A DNA stretch of 64,000 bases from Chrysomallon squamiferum. Taxonomy: Eukaryota; Mollusca; Gastropoda; Neomphalida; Peltospiridae. A program made the position numbers and the translations under genes. The stretch is from contig CM022673.1 in NCBI GenBank assembly GCA_012295275.1, forward strand, positions 2,350,605-2,414,604. Direction: 5' to 3'. Each line of letters opens with the position of its first letter. Positions within the stretch are counted from its first letter, which is position 1. The notes under the pieces are model-generated. The model did not search any database. It was not told where the DNA came from and worked only from the letters and a program-made list of their open reading frames with translations. Positions 1 through 14,204 of this stretch are shown piece after piece.

Positions 1-96
1 TATATAAATAGATACCAATATGAAAGTTAAAAAAAAACAAAAAAGTAATTATAATAATAAATAATAATAATTTCTTTATTATAATAATTATTTCTT

Positions 97-132
<36 letters not shown>

Positions 133-2198
133 TTCATTATGTCCTATTTTAAAACCATGATTTCAAATACATGTAATTATATTTTGATTTGACTATGTAA
201 CTGGTAGATTTTGGCTACATATATAAGATAAAAATGTTTATAATGAGAATACACAATTTTGCATATGCGTTAAACAGATCAGAAACCTGTCATTAATATC
301 ATTCATTAGGTCCAATAACATTAACGGAAAATGATATGAAGTTTGCTTTTGAATGAAACTATTTCTAATGGTTCCAGATATTTCAAATGTAAATTAAATT
401 CAAGTTGTCATTATAAGTATTCAAAGAATTGAATAGTATAAACATCATCTGTTATGTTACACTCCTCTCTCTGTAGACATTAATATATTCACACATTAGA
501 TATAAAATATCTCACAAAGCGGTGCAGTATTTTCATTAATATTTGATGGTTATACAGTAATATAAAGTTTATTTTCTTTCAAATTATTATTTGAATTTTC
601 CTTTTTGGCAATTTGTACTTAAAATATAAAATATGGCAATAAAATGTAAGCTTATAAATATTCACGATAATTGTTTTTTGGTTTTTTTCACCCTTTTATC
701 AAAATGTTTTCCTTTTATCAGAAACATTCTGATAGACTGATGATATGGGATCTGTATAATTATTTCTTTTCAAGATTTTTTTCTTTAAATTTCTTTTATA
801 TGAAATGGCATTATGTTGAAATGGAAAAATGTCAGTTTTTTGTATTACCTCTCAAGTTAGTAATATTATTTTCATCCTTTTTCCAGGTTATAAACAAAAC
901 AATAATTTGTTATTATACACAAAATGTATTTAAGTATTTGTTTGTTTGTGGTAACAATAGTACACACTTTATCTGGATGGTATACACTGAATAAAATTAT
1001 TAATTTCACAAAACACTGTACACAAAATAACAAAATTAACAGACACACACATTTACAAAAAAGAAGGTTATGATAATTAGCATCATGGCATAAAACAATA
1101 CATTTTGTAATTTAATTTTATTAAACAGTAATTGATCAAAAGCAATATACAAAGCACTCAAGAAGTTGGAGAATTTGTGAAATGGCAGAACATATCTCAT
1201 TTTTAATTATGTCATAAATATTCTTTTCAATTAACTCGTACACATGATCAGGAAATATTTCTTCCATTTTGTAATTACATCAAGGGACATAACTCAAAAC
1301 AAAATAGTCATAACAAGTTATTAGGTGATGAAACTTTAAGAAGAAAAAAAAAAAAGAATGCTTTAATGCAATCTTTGTTGACAAGGAATACTGACATAAT
1401 AATATTTCCAGCATTATATATATTTCTGGTAAAAAAATATAGTTTAAATTACCAGCTCCAAAACTGGAAAAGCAATGATATTTTTATCTTCAAATTGCTC
1501 ATTCACATATTTCCAATTACTGAAATATCAACATTTACTTTGATTCAACTGAACTGGATGCATGTTTACAAAGATTGCAACACCAAAACTGCAACACACA
1601 AATTTAAATGCTGCCTTCATGGCTATTGCAGTAGTATTGCATATCTCTCTGTCATAAGATATATATATATGCAAGTCAGTTAATTAATGTTTAATGCTAT
1701 TTCAACAAACAATGGTGACAAAAAAGCTGTAAAAGATTAATATAAAAAAAAAATATATATTGAAAATAAATATAAAAAAACTGAAATGAATCAGGGGACA
1801 CTGTGAGAGTTAAGGTGTAACAATAATATTCCTCATTACTCTCCAACAACTTGAGGACTAATTCTAATATTGTACTGGCACTATTTCTGGCCAAACCTAA
1901 AAGAAACAAAATAGATAAAACCATCTGATCTAAAAGTATATTAGATTATTTGCACCACGAAAACATTTCAAACAATTAAAATATCATTAGCTAACAATAA
2001 AACTTTAAGACTGCGTCCTAGCAACATAAAACTCTTTGTATTATTAGTTGTACAGTAATTTCAGCTGCATTATAAATTTTCAGTTTATCATCATTATCAT
2101 CATCATCACCACTGTTGTGCTGTAAATGAATCTTAATAATAATAACAATGTGAAAAATACTGATGATCACCTTGTTTTGATGATGATGGAATGTTACT
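1..2198. other. 3' flank of adaptor gene A, no gene seen
   Basis: Very A+T-rich sequence downstream (on the minus strand) of the stop codon of gene A. It includes a short ATA/AAT microsatellite at about 94-132. The open frames here are short, low-complexity and rich in Phe/Ile/Tyr/Leu, as expected of AT-rich non-coding DNA, and none has splice-site or domain support. The part nearest 2,198 is probably the 3' UTR of gene A. Confidence 0.6.
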
Positions 2199-3665
2199 CT
2201 ATTGTGAGTAGTTCTTGGGCTTGGGGTTTATTCTTTCTTCAGGCTTGGACAGCATCCACAACAAGTCCTTGTACTGAACTGGCCAGTGGTAGAGAGTAGT
2301 GTGTTGCAACCAGGATGGGACAAGTTTCTGGTTCACACCTTCCATGAGCACAGGCACGAATCGGGCATTTCGATTGTTTTTAGCCTCAAACTCTTCAAGC
2401 ATTAGCTTGTAGATGTACTTTGTGTGCAGTTTGTTCTGACTAAAGTCATTGCTGTCGCTGTTTTCTATATCTGCCTTGTATTTGTTTGATACACATACAA
2501 GAACAAAGTCCGCCTTTTGCAAAAGAAATAAAAATACATGCCTATAAATAAAAGTTTGTTCAGGAGGAAAAATGTGGTCACATGGCAACTGATTGTTTAT
2601 ATATGTTTGCCTGAGTATATATTTGAGTCTGTATGAGTGTGAGTGTGAGTGTGATTCTGTGAGTGTTTGTGACTGTGAATGTCAGTATGTGCATGTATAC
2701 AAAAATAGTCATAATTAAAATTTTTATTAGTTGAATGTAAACTGACACTTCTAAGTGTAACGAAAGTACAGTTAAAAAGTATAGTGACACACAAAACATA
2801 GAGTACATGTTAATATACCAGTTACATGCAACATGCAATTCATTTAATTCATATGAATGTAAATTGTTACTTCTTTGTGAAAACAAAATATGATTAAAAT
2901 GCTAAGTGCTTTCTCTTTGACATATAAAACACTGATTAAAATGCTAAGTGCTTTCTCTTTGACATATAAAACACTGATTAAAATACAGAGTTAAAAACAC
3001 ATATTAATAGACAAGTTACATACTACTTTGACTAATCACTGGGTGTGACTGCTTTCAGAAACTTTAACTGAACAGAGGTCCTATTAAAAGCTATATATGT
3101 TCTTATGAACTCTATATAAACTAATAAAAAATACTGTGATTTAAGATAAAAATTAAAATTTCATAAACAGTTTACTTACATCCATAAATTTCTGCTTGTA
3201 CCAGTCAACATCACCAAGAGACTGAACACAGTTCTCCATTTTCCGGCCTTGCACGTCAACAAAACATGAGAAGCCATTTTTAATAAGACACTTACACAGA
3301 CTCAGAACACGCTGTACATGTTTTTTGCCATCTTCAGAAAATGTCACAAACACCTTTATGTGTCTAAATGCTGCAAAGATATAAAAGCCCAGTGAGGATG
3401 TTGACATGACTTCAGCAGATATTAATTTTACCCTAAAGAACATTTCAAAGATCTTGATGTATCACTATTAAAACAAATTTCTTAGGCAATGGATTAATGA
3501 TTTAAAGTCTAACACTTGATTTTCATATTTACAAATGAATAACTGTATAAACAGCAAAGGTAATGGAAAGCTTTCTACACCTGAACAGAAACAAATGTCT
3601 TAAAAAATCATAAAAACCAACAAATCAAATGCAAACACAGTAATTTAACAGAACAATAGACTGAC

Positions 3666-3739
<74 letters not shown>

Positions 3740-6700
3740 CTATTTCAAACTGACCTTTTCTGAAAACTTCTGGCTTCATATCATTAGGCAGAGAAACTGA
3801 CTTAGTTATTGTCATCATTTTCTCATGTTGCTGTCGTATATCAGCAACTATGACCCCATTGCTATGTGGCTTCATTCTCATAGGAAAGGTATTGGGTGCA
3901 TTAATGACTCCATTTTTCAGTTTAGGACTGACTTTCTTTGAGTCAAAATTCTCTGGCTGATTGTCTGCTCTCCTTGTACAGTTAGCAACAGCAAAAATAC
4001 TTCTTTCATCACCAATCAGTTTCACTTTCTGTTGAGAATTATCTATTTTCTGCTCAGCAACAATTGTTGTGTAATCTTGATTAGGCATGTACTGTTTCGG
4101 AAGGTTAGCCAATCGTTTGAGATTTTCTAGTGGTACATCATGATCACTTAGACTTTTTGGAATGCAGGATGACTTTGTATTTCGCAAACCAGCATCCTTT
4201 AGAGGCTGATTGGAATTGCACTCATCTGATCTCTGCCTGTAGTAATCTTTTCTTTCACCTAGTGGAACCAGATCAGAGTCTCCCGAAGAGAAGTCTTCTG
4301 ATGTGGAGGTAGAAACCTCTTCCTCTCGTGCTATGTCAAAATCATCACTTTCATGTGAAGGTATATTCATCATAGGATTCTGAGCTCGGAAAATGGCTTT
4401 GGGCAACGGGACCTGATCATCTCTCATAACTATATCATTTTCAACAATTGAAAATTCATCTCTACTATTTAAATCAGGTTGCACCACCATGCTGCTGTTA
4501 TCTTCCTCTGTGACAAATGATCTCATGTCCTGTGGAAGATTGTTTTGTCTTGACTGAACTTCCATTTCTCCAGTGTGATTGGTGTGAACAGGGCAGCTAT
4601 TGCCATTATAAGTAAATGATGGATACTGAGTCTTCTGGCTGTGTGGTCTTCTAATGTGATCATTCGTTTGTGACTTGTATGCAGATGGTAAGGGATAGTA
4701 TTCATAACTGTTGTACACAGCTGGGTGTACATGACAACTGTAATTACAGCGATAGTTAGTGCTATTTGAATGATAGGAATTTGTTTGAGGCCAGTGTTGA
4801 AGTTCATGCTCCATAGGCTGACTTCTGTGTTTTTGCTGCACCTCCATTTCTGCTTTGTAACTTTTTTCAATTCCTGCAAAATCAAAAGGAAAAACTGACT
4901 TATATAATCTGCATGTACAGATACATGCATACAACCATATGTAAACATACATATATAAAACAGTCCATACAAGCATTGTGCCTCCAGAACTTCGACATAC
5001 TAACATAGAAAGTTTATTCTTGACCTGAGAATTCCTTTACAATATAACTGCCATATATATCTGTTACCATTACATATCCTGATGAAAACAAAGGCAATTC
5101 ATTTGTTAGTTTTTTAATCAGTTAACATACGTACCCGGCAAAGCCTCTTGTAACACTTCCAGAGCATCTTTACGTTCCATTTCTTGCAAAGCTTCAAGTA
5201 CTCTGTTCACAGAACAATCCTCCTGCTTTTCATAATGAGCAAATAACTTGAGAGTGTTACGTCCATCTTCTGACCTCTGTGCTTCAATTACCTACGAAAG
5301 AAAAATATACATTTCAAAAAAAAATCTTTATTAAATAGTAAATCATTTATTTTTATTCACAAATACTTACAATAGGATGGTGTTGTACATGTTAAATGTA
5401 AATCTGGATTACTGGGAGTTATTATTTTTGCCAATAGTGATTATGGTCAGCATATAAATTATATTAATTTTGTTTTTCATGGAATATCAAAATAACAAAA
5501 AATGACCTTCAGACAGGCTTTTTGTTTATAGAATATGCATTTTTCAAACAGGCAAGTAAATGACAATGTATACAAAGTTTATTTTATGTGTTTTCTAAGC
5601 AATCTAATAATGCAATGTAATAAAAATAAAAATAACAATAATAATGTAGTTTATTTAATCAAGATATAATAATAACAATTATAACATTTTAATGAAATTA
5701 ATATAATTATAAATAACATAAAATCAAATAATAGTAAAAAATAAAAAAACCACATTAAGATAATTATTTAGTTAGTCAACAATAGTTACTCATTTACTTG
5801 ATAAAGATAAACACATTATCTCTGTGTAAACCAAATTAAATATTACTATCATAATGTCATACAGCTAAAAACAGAATACAATTACTTACTGGTAACCTGT
5901 AATAATTTAATGCACATTTAAATAAGCTGTTTTTCAGAGAACAATGAGATTTAAATAAAAATAAAAACAGAAATATAAACAAGTGTTTACTTCACAAGGA
6001 ATCAGTGGCAAATGATCAGTCATAAACATAATGAAACATTAAATATATTAAAACAGTATGTGTGGATGCAGGCAGGTAAAATAATGACCTACAGTAAGTA
6101 CAAATCTATTCTCTATCACCTTTGATTTAATTTATTAAAGATTCTGCTGTCACTCCAGATAGCAGTTAGGTGATAAATTTCAGACTAATATACTTCCTTG
6201 AGGCAATTTATTTGTTTCAAAGCAGTTTTAATTGGTTTGTTCAAAAATATATGCCTGAAAGGCATATGTTTGTTTTGTATTAGCTAATACTGCCACCTGG
6301 TTTAATGTTATTTGTGAATTATATCCAATTAAATATTTTTTGTCAAAATAATGTGGAAATAAAACCTAAAGGCAAAACTGTAAATTTATTGAAAGTACTT
6401 CATATATTCAGCTTTGAAATTTTTTAATTTTTTTAATTTTATTATTGTCCTAAGACAAAAGGAGATAACAGCAAATAACATTATCAAAATATATATCAAA
6501 TAGATTGTTATTGCTGTAATTTAAGTGCAAGTAAAATAAACTAAAAATAAAAAATAAAATTATAATAGATACCTTCTCAGACAAAGAAGAAAAGGGGATG
6601 GACTTTACTGTGTCAAAGAAAAATTATGTTCTAAATGTGAGCTTATTAGTATAATCAAATTTTAGTCTGAGTAGTGAAAAATATATACAGGTTTAGCAGT

Positions 6701-7659
6701 ACCAAAAAAAAAAAAAAAACATACATTCAAAAAATAATTTTAAAAAAGCACTAGTTGCTATGCAAATATCTAATGTGATTAACACATTCTTGTAACATAT
6801 TAACAGATACACATAACCAGCCCTTTTTTTATACCTGTATTGATACAGTGGCACTGTAAACGGAATCAGAGTAAAACAAACTCATTAAATAATGTGTAAA
6901 TGAGGAATAACTTAATTATTATATGAATACATTGTAAAAATTTGTCAGGGTACACACCGAGAATTCTGTATCAGAAGGTGGACTGCAATTTATGTAGTAC
7001 CACTCATCGTATTATTCAACAGTGGCACTGAATATGACGTTAATGTCACCAAGACAAACATTAACGGAATACACTCAAGAACAAGAAATAGCCAAAACAG
7101 AGGACCAAGATGGACTTAGCCTGCTTCCTACAATGCTTTACCACTTAACAAGAACACAAGAAACAGAGTAACAATTACACCGATTGCAAGTAGAAAAATA
7201 AAAAATAAATATTATTTGGTTCATTCGTAATGTTGATGGTTTTGGGGGGGGGGGTCAACAAGCTTGAATATCTAATTATTATTATAAAAAATATATTTTG
7301 AATCTACAGTTTTGAAACTGTCGAGAATGTAACCTTTACTAAAATTTTAATTACTGAAAGACTAGTCCTGTTAAATAAACATAAAAACAAATATTCTCAT
7401 AATTATAACACAGAGTCATAAAGCTTAGCTATTACTGACACAATAATTTCAGGTCCATAACATTTTTCTCAGAGATACAAAGTAATTTTCTAATACTTAC
7501 AGTTATCTCTTCATTTTTGTAACCCAGTTTTTCTGCCAGCATGCGCCAGTCATTACCAGTCAGTGTTGCTTTGGGGTCAAGCTTATTGGCCAGCTTAAAC
7601 CTTGTACTGTGGTTCATAAACTTGAACGGAATTTCTGTCATATTCAGTTTGTTGTGCAT
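2199..7659 (-). CDS. CIKS/Act1-like adaptor A: MyD88-like death domain + linker + SEFIR domain
   Basis: Predicted cytosolic adaptor that would link IL-17 receptor-type SEFIR domains to death-domain partners. Coding exons, 5' to 3' on the minus strand: 7659-7501, 5291-5135, 4873-3755, 3370-3180, 2513-2199. Together they make 647 codons (646 aa plus stop), with intron phases 0,1,1,0 and GT-AG borders throughout. The death domain spans about residues 10-105: NDWRMLAEKLGY, then SVNRVLEALQEMERKDALEVL, which resembles the second half of the MyD88 death domain. The linker (about 106-478) is polar, with an acidic Ser-rich stretch (REEEVSTSTSEDFSSGDSD). The SEFIR domain (about 479-625) shows KVFVTFSEDGKKH, ADFVLVCVSNKY and RFVPVLMEG...VPSWLQHT, which matches the CIKS family. 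The start codon is the first ATG after an acceptor at 7,671; an upstream exon may exist. Family assignment is firm, the exact start is not. Confidence 0.86.
2891..2976. repeat. 42-bp tandem duplication in intron of gene A
   Basis: Two adjacent, nearly identical 42-bp units, each starting TGATTAAAATGCTAAGTG, with a third partial start at 2,975. They lie in the intron between the two SEFIR exons of gene A. Confidence 0.85.
3670..3737. repeat. (GA/CT)n microsatellite next to a splice donor
   Basis: About 34 uninterrupted GA units on the plus strand. Read on the coding (minus) strand it is a CT tract beginning about 16 nt inside the intron after the linker exon of gene A (donor at 3,754-3,753). 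A long open frame continues through it as alternating Ser-Leu, but that is intron translation, not protein. Confidence 0.95.
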
Positions 7660-7967
7660 TCTGATATCAACCTGGGTTTTAAAAAGTGGGATCACAAGGA
7701 AACATCCATGCAGACGGAAACATCATAATACACCTAAAGAAAACAAGTTTATTAACTTTAATTTGTGTCCAGTTAATTTTCTTCTTAAGATGTATGTATC
7801 TAAAATAAAAAAGTAAATGCACCACATAATTATTATAGCCTATTATTTGTTACAACAGTAACAATAATTATAATAAAAAATTATGACATTAATAATAATA
7901 ATAATAAACAAATAAATTATTTATTTATTATATGGAGTAATCAATCCAGTGGGTTTAGTATACTGTG

Positions 7968-9906
7968 AAGATGAAATGGATTCTCACAATAAAGTTGCTT
8001 AGCCATAAATTGATGTTTTTATGATTTTCATATACCCTAAATACTTTTCAAGCATGTATATTCAATGATTATATTGTAACTGATTCAAAAACACTTGAAA
8101 TGGCAAACTGATCCATTACACAACCACAACATGATGGTACAAAAAACCCATTTCAAGTGCAGCTTTGTGTGTAGTCTGTGCAAGCTTGCTGGTTAGTTCA
8201 GATTGAAAAGTGTTCAAGCTAAACCATGACTGCTCATAACTGTGTTACAGAAATTCTTAAAAATAATTTTTCTGAATATTTATTTTGTTGTTTCTGTCTA
8301 TACAATTCACAAACAAAAAAAAAGAAAAGAAAAATACAACAAACAACAATAATATTATTAAATAAATACTGTAAGTATTAGTATAATAAAGATTACTAGA
8401 CATTTTTGTTGTTGCTGTTGTTGATTTTGTGTTCTTATAAATGTAATCATGTACTGGTATGAATACTCCAGAATTTTTTTAAATCCCCACAAGTATGATT
8501 TCTTTATTCATACAAGATTACCCCGTGTCATTTTATCTGTCATGCATGCAATGCAAATTTTGTCATTCAAATCACTCCATTCATACATGTATCTAATACA
8601 ATTTGCTTATATTTTTCATGGTATAGTATGATAGTGACAGTCATGTAAATAACAGTGGAATCACAATTAGTTATGTGGATGAACCTCAATTGAAGCTGAA
8701 ACTAGATTCATGAGCACAACAAATCTTGAGATGGGTGACATCATCCTACTTAAAACAGATTTAGCTGAACATTAGTAGGTACTGTTGCATCTGAACAAAA
8801 TCACTACTTTCAATTCTAACTCACCAACAACAATTGTATTTTCATTCAAGTTTGAATAGGTTACTCAAAGAAGAAAAATATTTTCTGCAAGAATATGCTG
8901 TTATTGATATTACACAGTTCTTAAACAGTTCAACCACAGATAGCAGGCCTGTCAATTCTCACACAACTGGCATGACTGTCACATATGTATAACAAAGACC
9001 ATGCTCTCACACAAAGCTATTACAATCTCATATTAGATATATGTATATACACACATATGTTTATGTATGTATTGGTTTGTATTTTACATCACCTTTAAAC
9101 CAGCCAAACCAGAATTGCAAACACCCATCTAAAGAACTGTTTAAAAAAAAAAAAATAGAGCAAAAATTACAATAAGATATACAATATGTTACAAAGTAAA
9201 TAAATATCATTTCATTATCATGTTTACATAAAAAATAAATATCTTTTCACCATCTAAAGTATGGAAATGTAAATGACTGTAGGAAAGTCACAGAAAAATA
9301 AATCACAGAACAAGGTCAGTTTTGAATAGGAAATAAAATCACAATTTTTTAACTATATATAGACAGTTCAACAGTTCAGTAGCATATATACTTATTTTCT
9401 TAATCTGTTCATTAATTCAGATTGGTTAAGCAGGTATTCCAACTGATCCACCAAGAGAACTCTGGTACTGTTTTACAGCCATGTACACGATCTTCGCATA
9501 AGTTATGTCGGCACTCCTGAAACTGCATGTATGCCTTCTTAACTCTTTTCTGTGTTCATGGGCCAACTGCATACTGTCTCAGTGTGATGTTGACTGAACC
9601 TTATTCTAACTGGAGCCACTCATTAGTTTGTCAGATGGATGGATGATGATGGCCAACTGAAGAACTTACTGTTCTATCACTCACAGATGTTGTTGGTTCT
9701 TGGACTGTATTCATTGTCAGATTTTGCACATTCCACAGTTCAGGAGGGAACATGGCAGTCTCATCACATTCTGAGAAACTGTAGGCCTTCCCTTTCTTCA
9801 TTAAATGGTAAGAAGGCTAGGCTGTGTAATAAACCACAGAACAAGTAACTACTACACAGAGAACACCATCCTCAGCATTGATCTGCACATTAATGTCAGT
9901 ACATTG
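7968..9906. other. 1.9-kb block present only in duplication unit 1
   Basis: Unit 1 reads TATACTGTG, then this block, then GTCTATCACAG. Unit 2 joins TATACTGTG directly to GTCTATCACAG at 20,358/20,359. Either unit 2 lost the block or unit 1 gained it. The edges show only an imperfect 7-bp match (TACTGTG against TACATTG), with no clear target-site duplication, terminal inverted repeat or transposase frame. I recognise no gene inside. Confidence 0.7.
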
Positions 9907-10640
9907 GTCTATCACAGTTTGGAATAACCATTCATAAGTAACACAAGACTTGTTTGGCAGCGGGGCACAGACTAAAGTTATAATGAACTGCTAAGTGGAA
10001 CATGAATCATATATCGCTGTTTGAAGATACCAAGTGCCATGGAAAAGGTACCATCTCCATGTACAGAGTGTCAGCATCATCAAGATGTTGGGCAATAGGA
10101 GGGACTGATGAGTGTGCACACAGCGTGCGAGCGTGCATGCCCCTGTCCCAATTCTTTTAATTAAATAAATTACTTAATGAGTAGTTAGCATTAATCAGGC
10201 CCTGTGGATTGCTCAGTGCTTGGACCTGCAGTGCAGGCTGAATCCCAATCTCAAACCAGTACCAAATGAGAATAATAGCAGAGCCCAGAATACAATCATT
10301 ATAGAGTGCACAACTGTCATACAAAAGAAACTGCTCAGGATTAGGACCCACAGTTTGCAGAAATTCACCAAGGTCTTGAAGTGTTCTAGGAACTGGAGGA
10401 GTTAGCCATTGGTTAAAAAAGGTTTGTTTACATGAGATAGGAGCAGATATCAATGCATGAACCTCATCATGACACTGGGCTTGAGCTAGGAGCTGGCCAG
10501 GTTTGTTGCTGGTGTTGGTAGCCTCGGTTGTCATTGCATTTCAAGGGTGTTCCAATTGTAAATCTGTTATCATGCTGCTACAACACTGGCCACTGAACAT
10601 TTTAACTTCCACCACAGCATGTCTTTATGTACTGAATACT
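9907..10640. repeat. Moderately G+C-rich intergenic block, copy 1 (degenerate frame)
   Basis: Paired with 20,359-21,078. It is richer in G+C than its surroundings, and on the minus strand contains an open stretch including QCHDEVHALISAPISCKQTF. In copy 2 a 4-bp insertion (AAAGAA to AAAGAAAGAA on the plus strand, about 20,780) shifts this frame, so the frame is not maintained. It is most likely an old mobile-element fragment or non-coding sequence. I do not recognise the family. Confidence 0.4.
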
Positions 10641-13600
10641 TGGTATACATAAAACCATCTCTGCTGATCTTGGTACCACCCCTATCACTTTGTATGACTT
10701 ATGTTGTTGGAATTTAAAACAAGGCATTTCAAAAATAATAAACCCTATTTATATGCATATGGTGTTGTCAAGGTTAACTAACAAAACCCCCATCTTGATT
10801 GGGAGTATTCTACTTCAGGTGTGACTTTGTTCTATGACCTTTTTCTTGTGAGATTTTTCTCTCCGATTTATTTTCCTGTGACTTTCTTCCGTTCACTATG
10901 TAAACTGCCTTTTTCTTTTCTTCTTGTAACACTAACAGTGTGTTTAAAACACTTCCATTTTGGGCTAAAACACACTGGATTCCAGCTTATATTTTTTTCA
11001 CTCCTTAAATTTGTCACTGGTTGATAGCTCTGAAATCTGGCTGAATTATTTGAGGGTTTCTTTACATTTTTCAACTAACTAAGGGTTGGAAGATTATTTT
11101 TGATGTAACCTAATTTTGTTTTGATGACTAGTACGTTACATCTACGTAGAAAGTTTTGTTATTTACAAATAACTACGTTTAAATCATGGTTTATTACGAA
11201 GTAATACGAGCAAAAATAAAACCACTGTCTGTCCTATAATATAATTATATATGATACATTCGTAATTTCTTAATGTTTTATTTGAATCATTATCATGGAT
11301 GTTGTTGTTTGCACTTCATGAATGTGTTTAGTCCAAATTTCTGCGACTTATTCTGATTTTTATTTTATTAATTTAATGCTGGCATGTGCAATGGTGTTTA
11401 ATGTTATAAATGTATCTTTGTGCACGATGAAAAAATAATTGATAAATTATCTAGTTTATTTACAAACAAACGAAATATTACTCACAACAACATACAGATG
11501 ATACACTGCCAATCAGGAAGTACCAAGATCAACCATTTTCAGAAACATCTGTCACGGTTACAAAAAGAAAAAAGAAATACATTTTCCTTAGCTAATTAAA
11601 ATTAATGTAATTATAAGAATTCATAATTATTAATATAAAATTTTGAGATTTTTCAAAATATGTTTTAATATGTAAATCCATTTAGTGCGGTACTACAAAT
11701 GTTGATTATTTTCTTCTTTCAAGTATTTCTTATTAATTCCTATACTTTTCTTAATTTATCATAAAATAATGCTGTGTAAAAACAACTGAAACTAGGGCCA
11801 CCAAATAACGTTTTTTCCCCTATTTTTATTTTTTTATTTGTTATCTATATCATACGTGCGTTGGACACTTAACACGATTGTATCTAGCAAGGCGTCTGCT
11901 GCAATGAGTCTGGCCGAAATTCTAAAGTTTAAATTAAAGAGCAACATTCATGAAAAATGTATTTTAACATTATTTTGTATTCATATACCAGATTTATAAT
12001 AATGTATATGAAGCCTACCAGATTTATATATATATATATATAACTTCAGTAGGCTTCATGCACATTAAATTTGGAATGTGAAAATCTATATAAACTCTAT
12101 CAGTATCAATTCCTAGTACATGTAAAAACCAATTTACCATCCTTCCAGAAAATCCAGAAACTTCAAATGCTGAAACTGGCTGCTTTCTGTGATGCCACCA
12201 CAAATGTACTGTTATATCTAAAAGATGAACAGAAAATGAAATCTGCTAGTTAAAAGGTATTTTAAGAATTTTAAGTGAATGAATAATGATAAAAACAAAA
12301 TGCTGTTTTAGAAGTGTCTTAATTTGTTCCTGTTAAATACAGTTTTATTTATCGTTTTTCACTTTTTCTTTTTTAACATTTTAAGTAATGATGGAAGCCT
12401 GACTCCAGAAGTTTAACCATCTCCAGTTGCAAGATTGCCAACTAAATGGTTCACAACGTGTAGGTTTGTTTGGGGGTTTTTTGTTGCTTGTTTGTGTCTT
12501 TTCCATTTTTTAATTTTTATTTATTTAGTTACTGCTATTGTGTTTTTATTTTGTTCATTTTTTGTGGTTTTTTCGTTTCTTTCTTTATTATTTTTTTTTT
12601 CTCCACCTGACTTCTCAAGTTAAACAATGAAATAAATATAAGAACATAATCAGAAAGAGTATAAAGTGATGTCTAAACTGAAATAATTGTTTTGTTTATA
12701 TTCACATTATTATCATCAGTTTGAGACTCAGGTTAAAACAAATGATAGGAGTCCTATGCATTCATTTTTGAGGAGCTGAATCAGCATCTGATTCCTAGAT
12801 TCAGATAAATATGTTAGAAAAACTATCATATCAACAAATAAACTTCACTGTATATTAAACCTTATTATTGAACGAAGTTCTTCTTCTGTCTGAAAAGTTC
12901 TCAATAAAATGATTCTGTGGCATGTTTTCTATTTCTTTTCTTTTTTTTAATTGCAGAAGCTGATCTATTGAACTGTTTTGTTTTGGGCATTTTCTAAATG
13001 ATAGTGTTCAAACAAAAAACAAAATAAATTTAATATAAAAATATTTTTAATAAAAATAATAGAGGTTAATTTTCAGAGTCAACTATATAAATATGAATTA
13101 AATCACAGGTAATTTCATTTGATACTTGCATAATGTCTCAATATACATTTCAAATAAGCAGATAACAATTAAGTATTAATAAATAATGAAATTTATATAA
13201 AGAATATCTGTAAGTGTTAAATCATGTACAAAAAAAGTAAATCACAATTTTATTTAGATCATATATTCCATGCAGTCAGCACTGATATTAGGCTCTTTAA
13301 TGTATTTAAGACTACCCAGTCACTCACTAAGTTATTTTGTATTGCTCTGTGACTCCAGTTTCATGGAACATCCTACACATACAAATTCCAAAAATATACT
13401 TTATTAGTTATTATCTTGAATACTAAAAATATATATATACTTAAAATGAATTATATAAATATAATAACACTATCTATGTTTAATAGCAAACCTATAATTA
13501 AGTTGGTTTATATATACTGTCATAATATAAATATATTTATAAAGGTTAATAAAAGACGTTTGACACTGAATTATAACCATTAATATAAATAACATACTTA

Positions 13601-14204
13601 TTTCCATGTACATGAAGCAAAGTTTGACAAAATTCATAGTGTTCGAATGTTCTAGAACCCAGAGGTAAATATACTGTGATGAAACGTCACATAATCAAAC
13701 AAAATTGATATAAAATAATCGGGTGTAATTCAGCATTACAATTATCACATTAATAAAATGAATCAAGATACATAAAATCTTATTTTAAGACAATTCTGTA
13801 ACACTGAACATTTATAAGGTAAACATCTATAATTAAGCGGTAACATTTCCAATACATACAGTTAACATATATATTCTGAAGGTTTCACTTTGCAGAAAAT
13901 AACTTCTGTAATTATATATTTTAAAGCTGATATCTTTGTACCGAATAAAAAATAATTTACTGTGATTACGTAACAAACATTTTATGTGGGTATACGTGTA
14001 AGGAATACTTCATTAACAAAATATAAAATTATCAAAAATAATTAAACAGAAATATTTTCTATGGTTACATATTAGAAGTTGGTGTATTTTTGGTAATGAA
14101 AATATAAATTAAGTATTCAAAATAATAATTTAAAAACAATTTTCTATGATTATTGTTGCTGTTGTTTACTGTTTTGTTTCATCAAATAAAAAATAGTTTA
14201 TATT

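Noticed and set aside
671-994. 107-codon Phe/Tyr-rich plus-strand frame
   Set aside because: Low-complexity AT-driven frame without splice or domain support.
3645-3750. Ser-Leu repeat tail of a long minus-strand frame
   Set aside because: It is translation of the CT microsatellite inside the intron after the gene A linker exon. A donor at 3,754 in the right phase ends the exon before it.
4874-5006. N-terminal extension (MLVCRSSGG...) of the gene A linker frame, and its match at 17,127-17,217 in gene B
   Set aside because: Intron sequence upstream of a clear acceptor (TTTTGCAG). The death-domain exon splices in phase to the acceptor instead.
7968-9906. Possibility that the copy-1-only block is a complete transposon
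   Set aside because: No target-site duplication, terminal inverted repeats or transposase-like frame could be found at its edges.
10157-10534. 125-codon minus-strand frame shared with unit 2
   Set aside because: A 4-bp insertion shifts the frame in the second copy, no family is recognised, and no splice sites tie it to gene A. Kept only as a repeat-like block.
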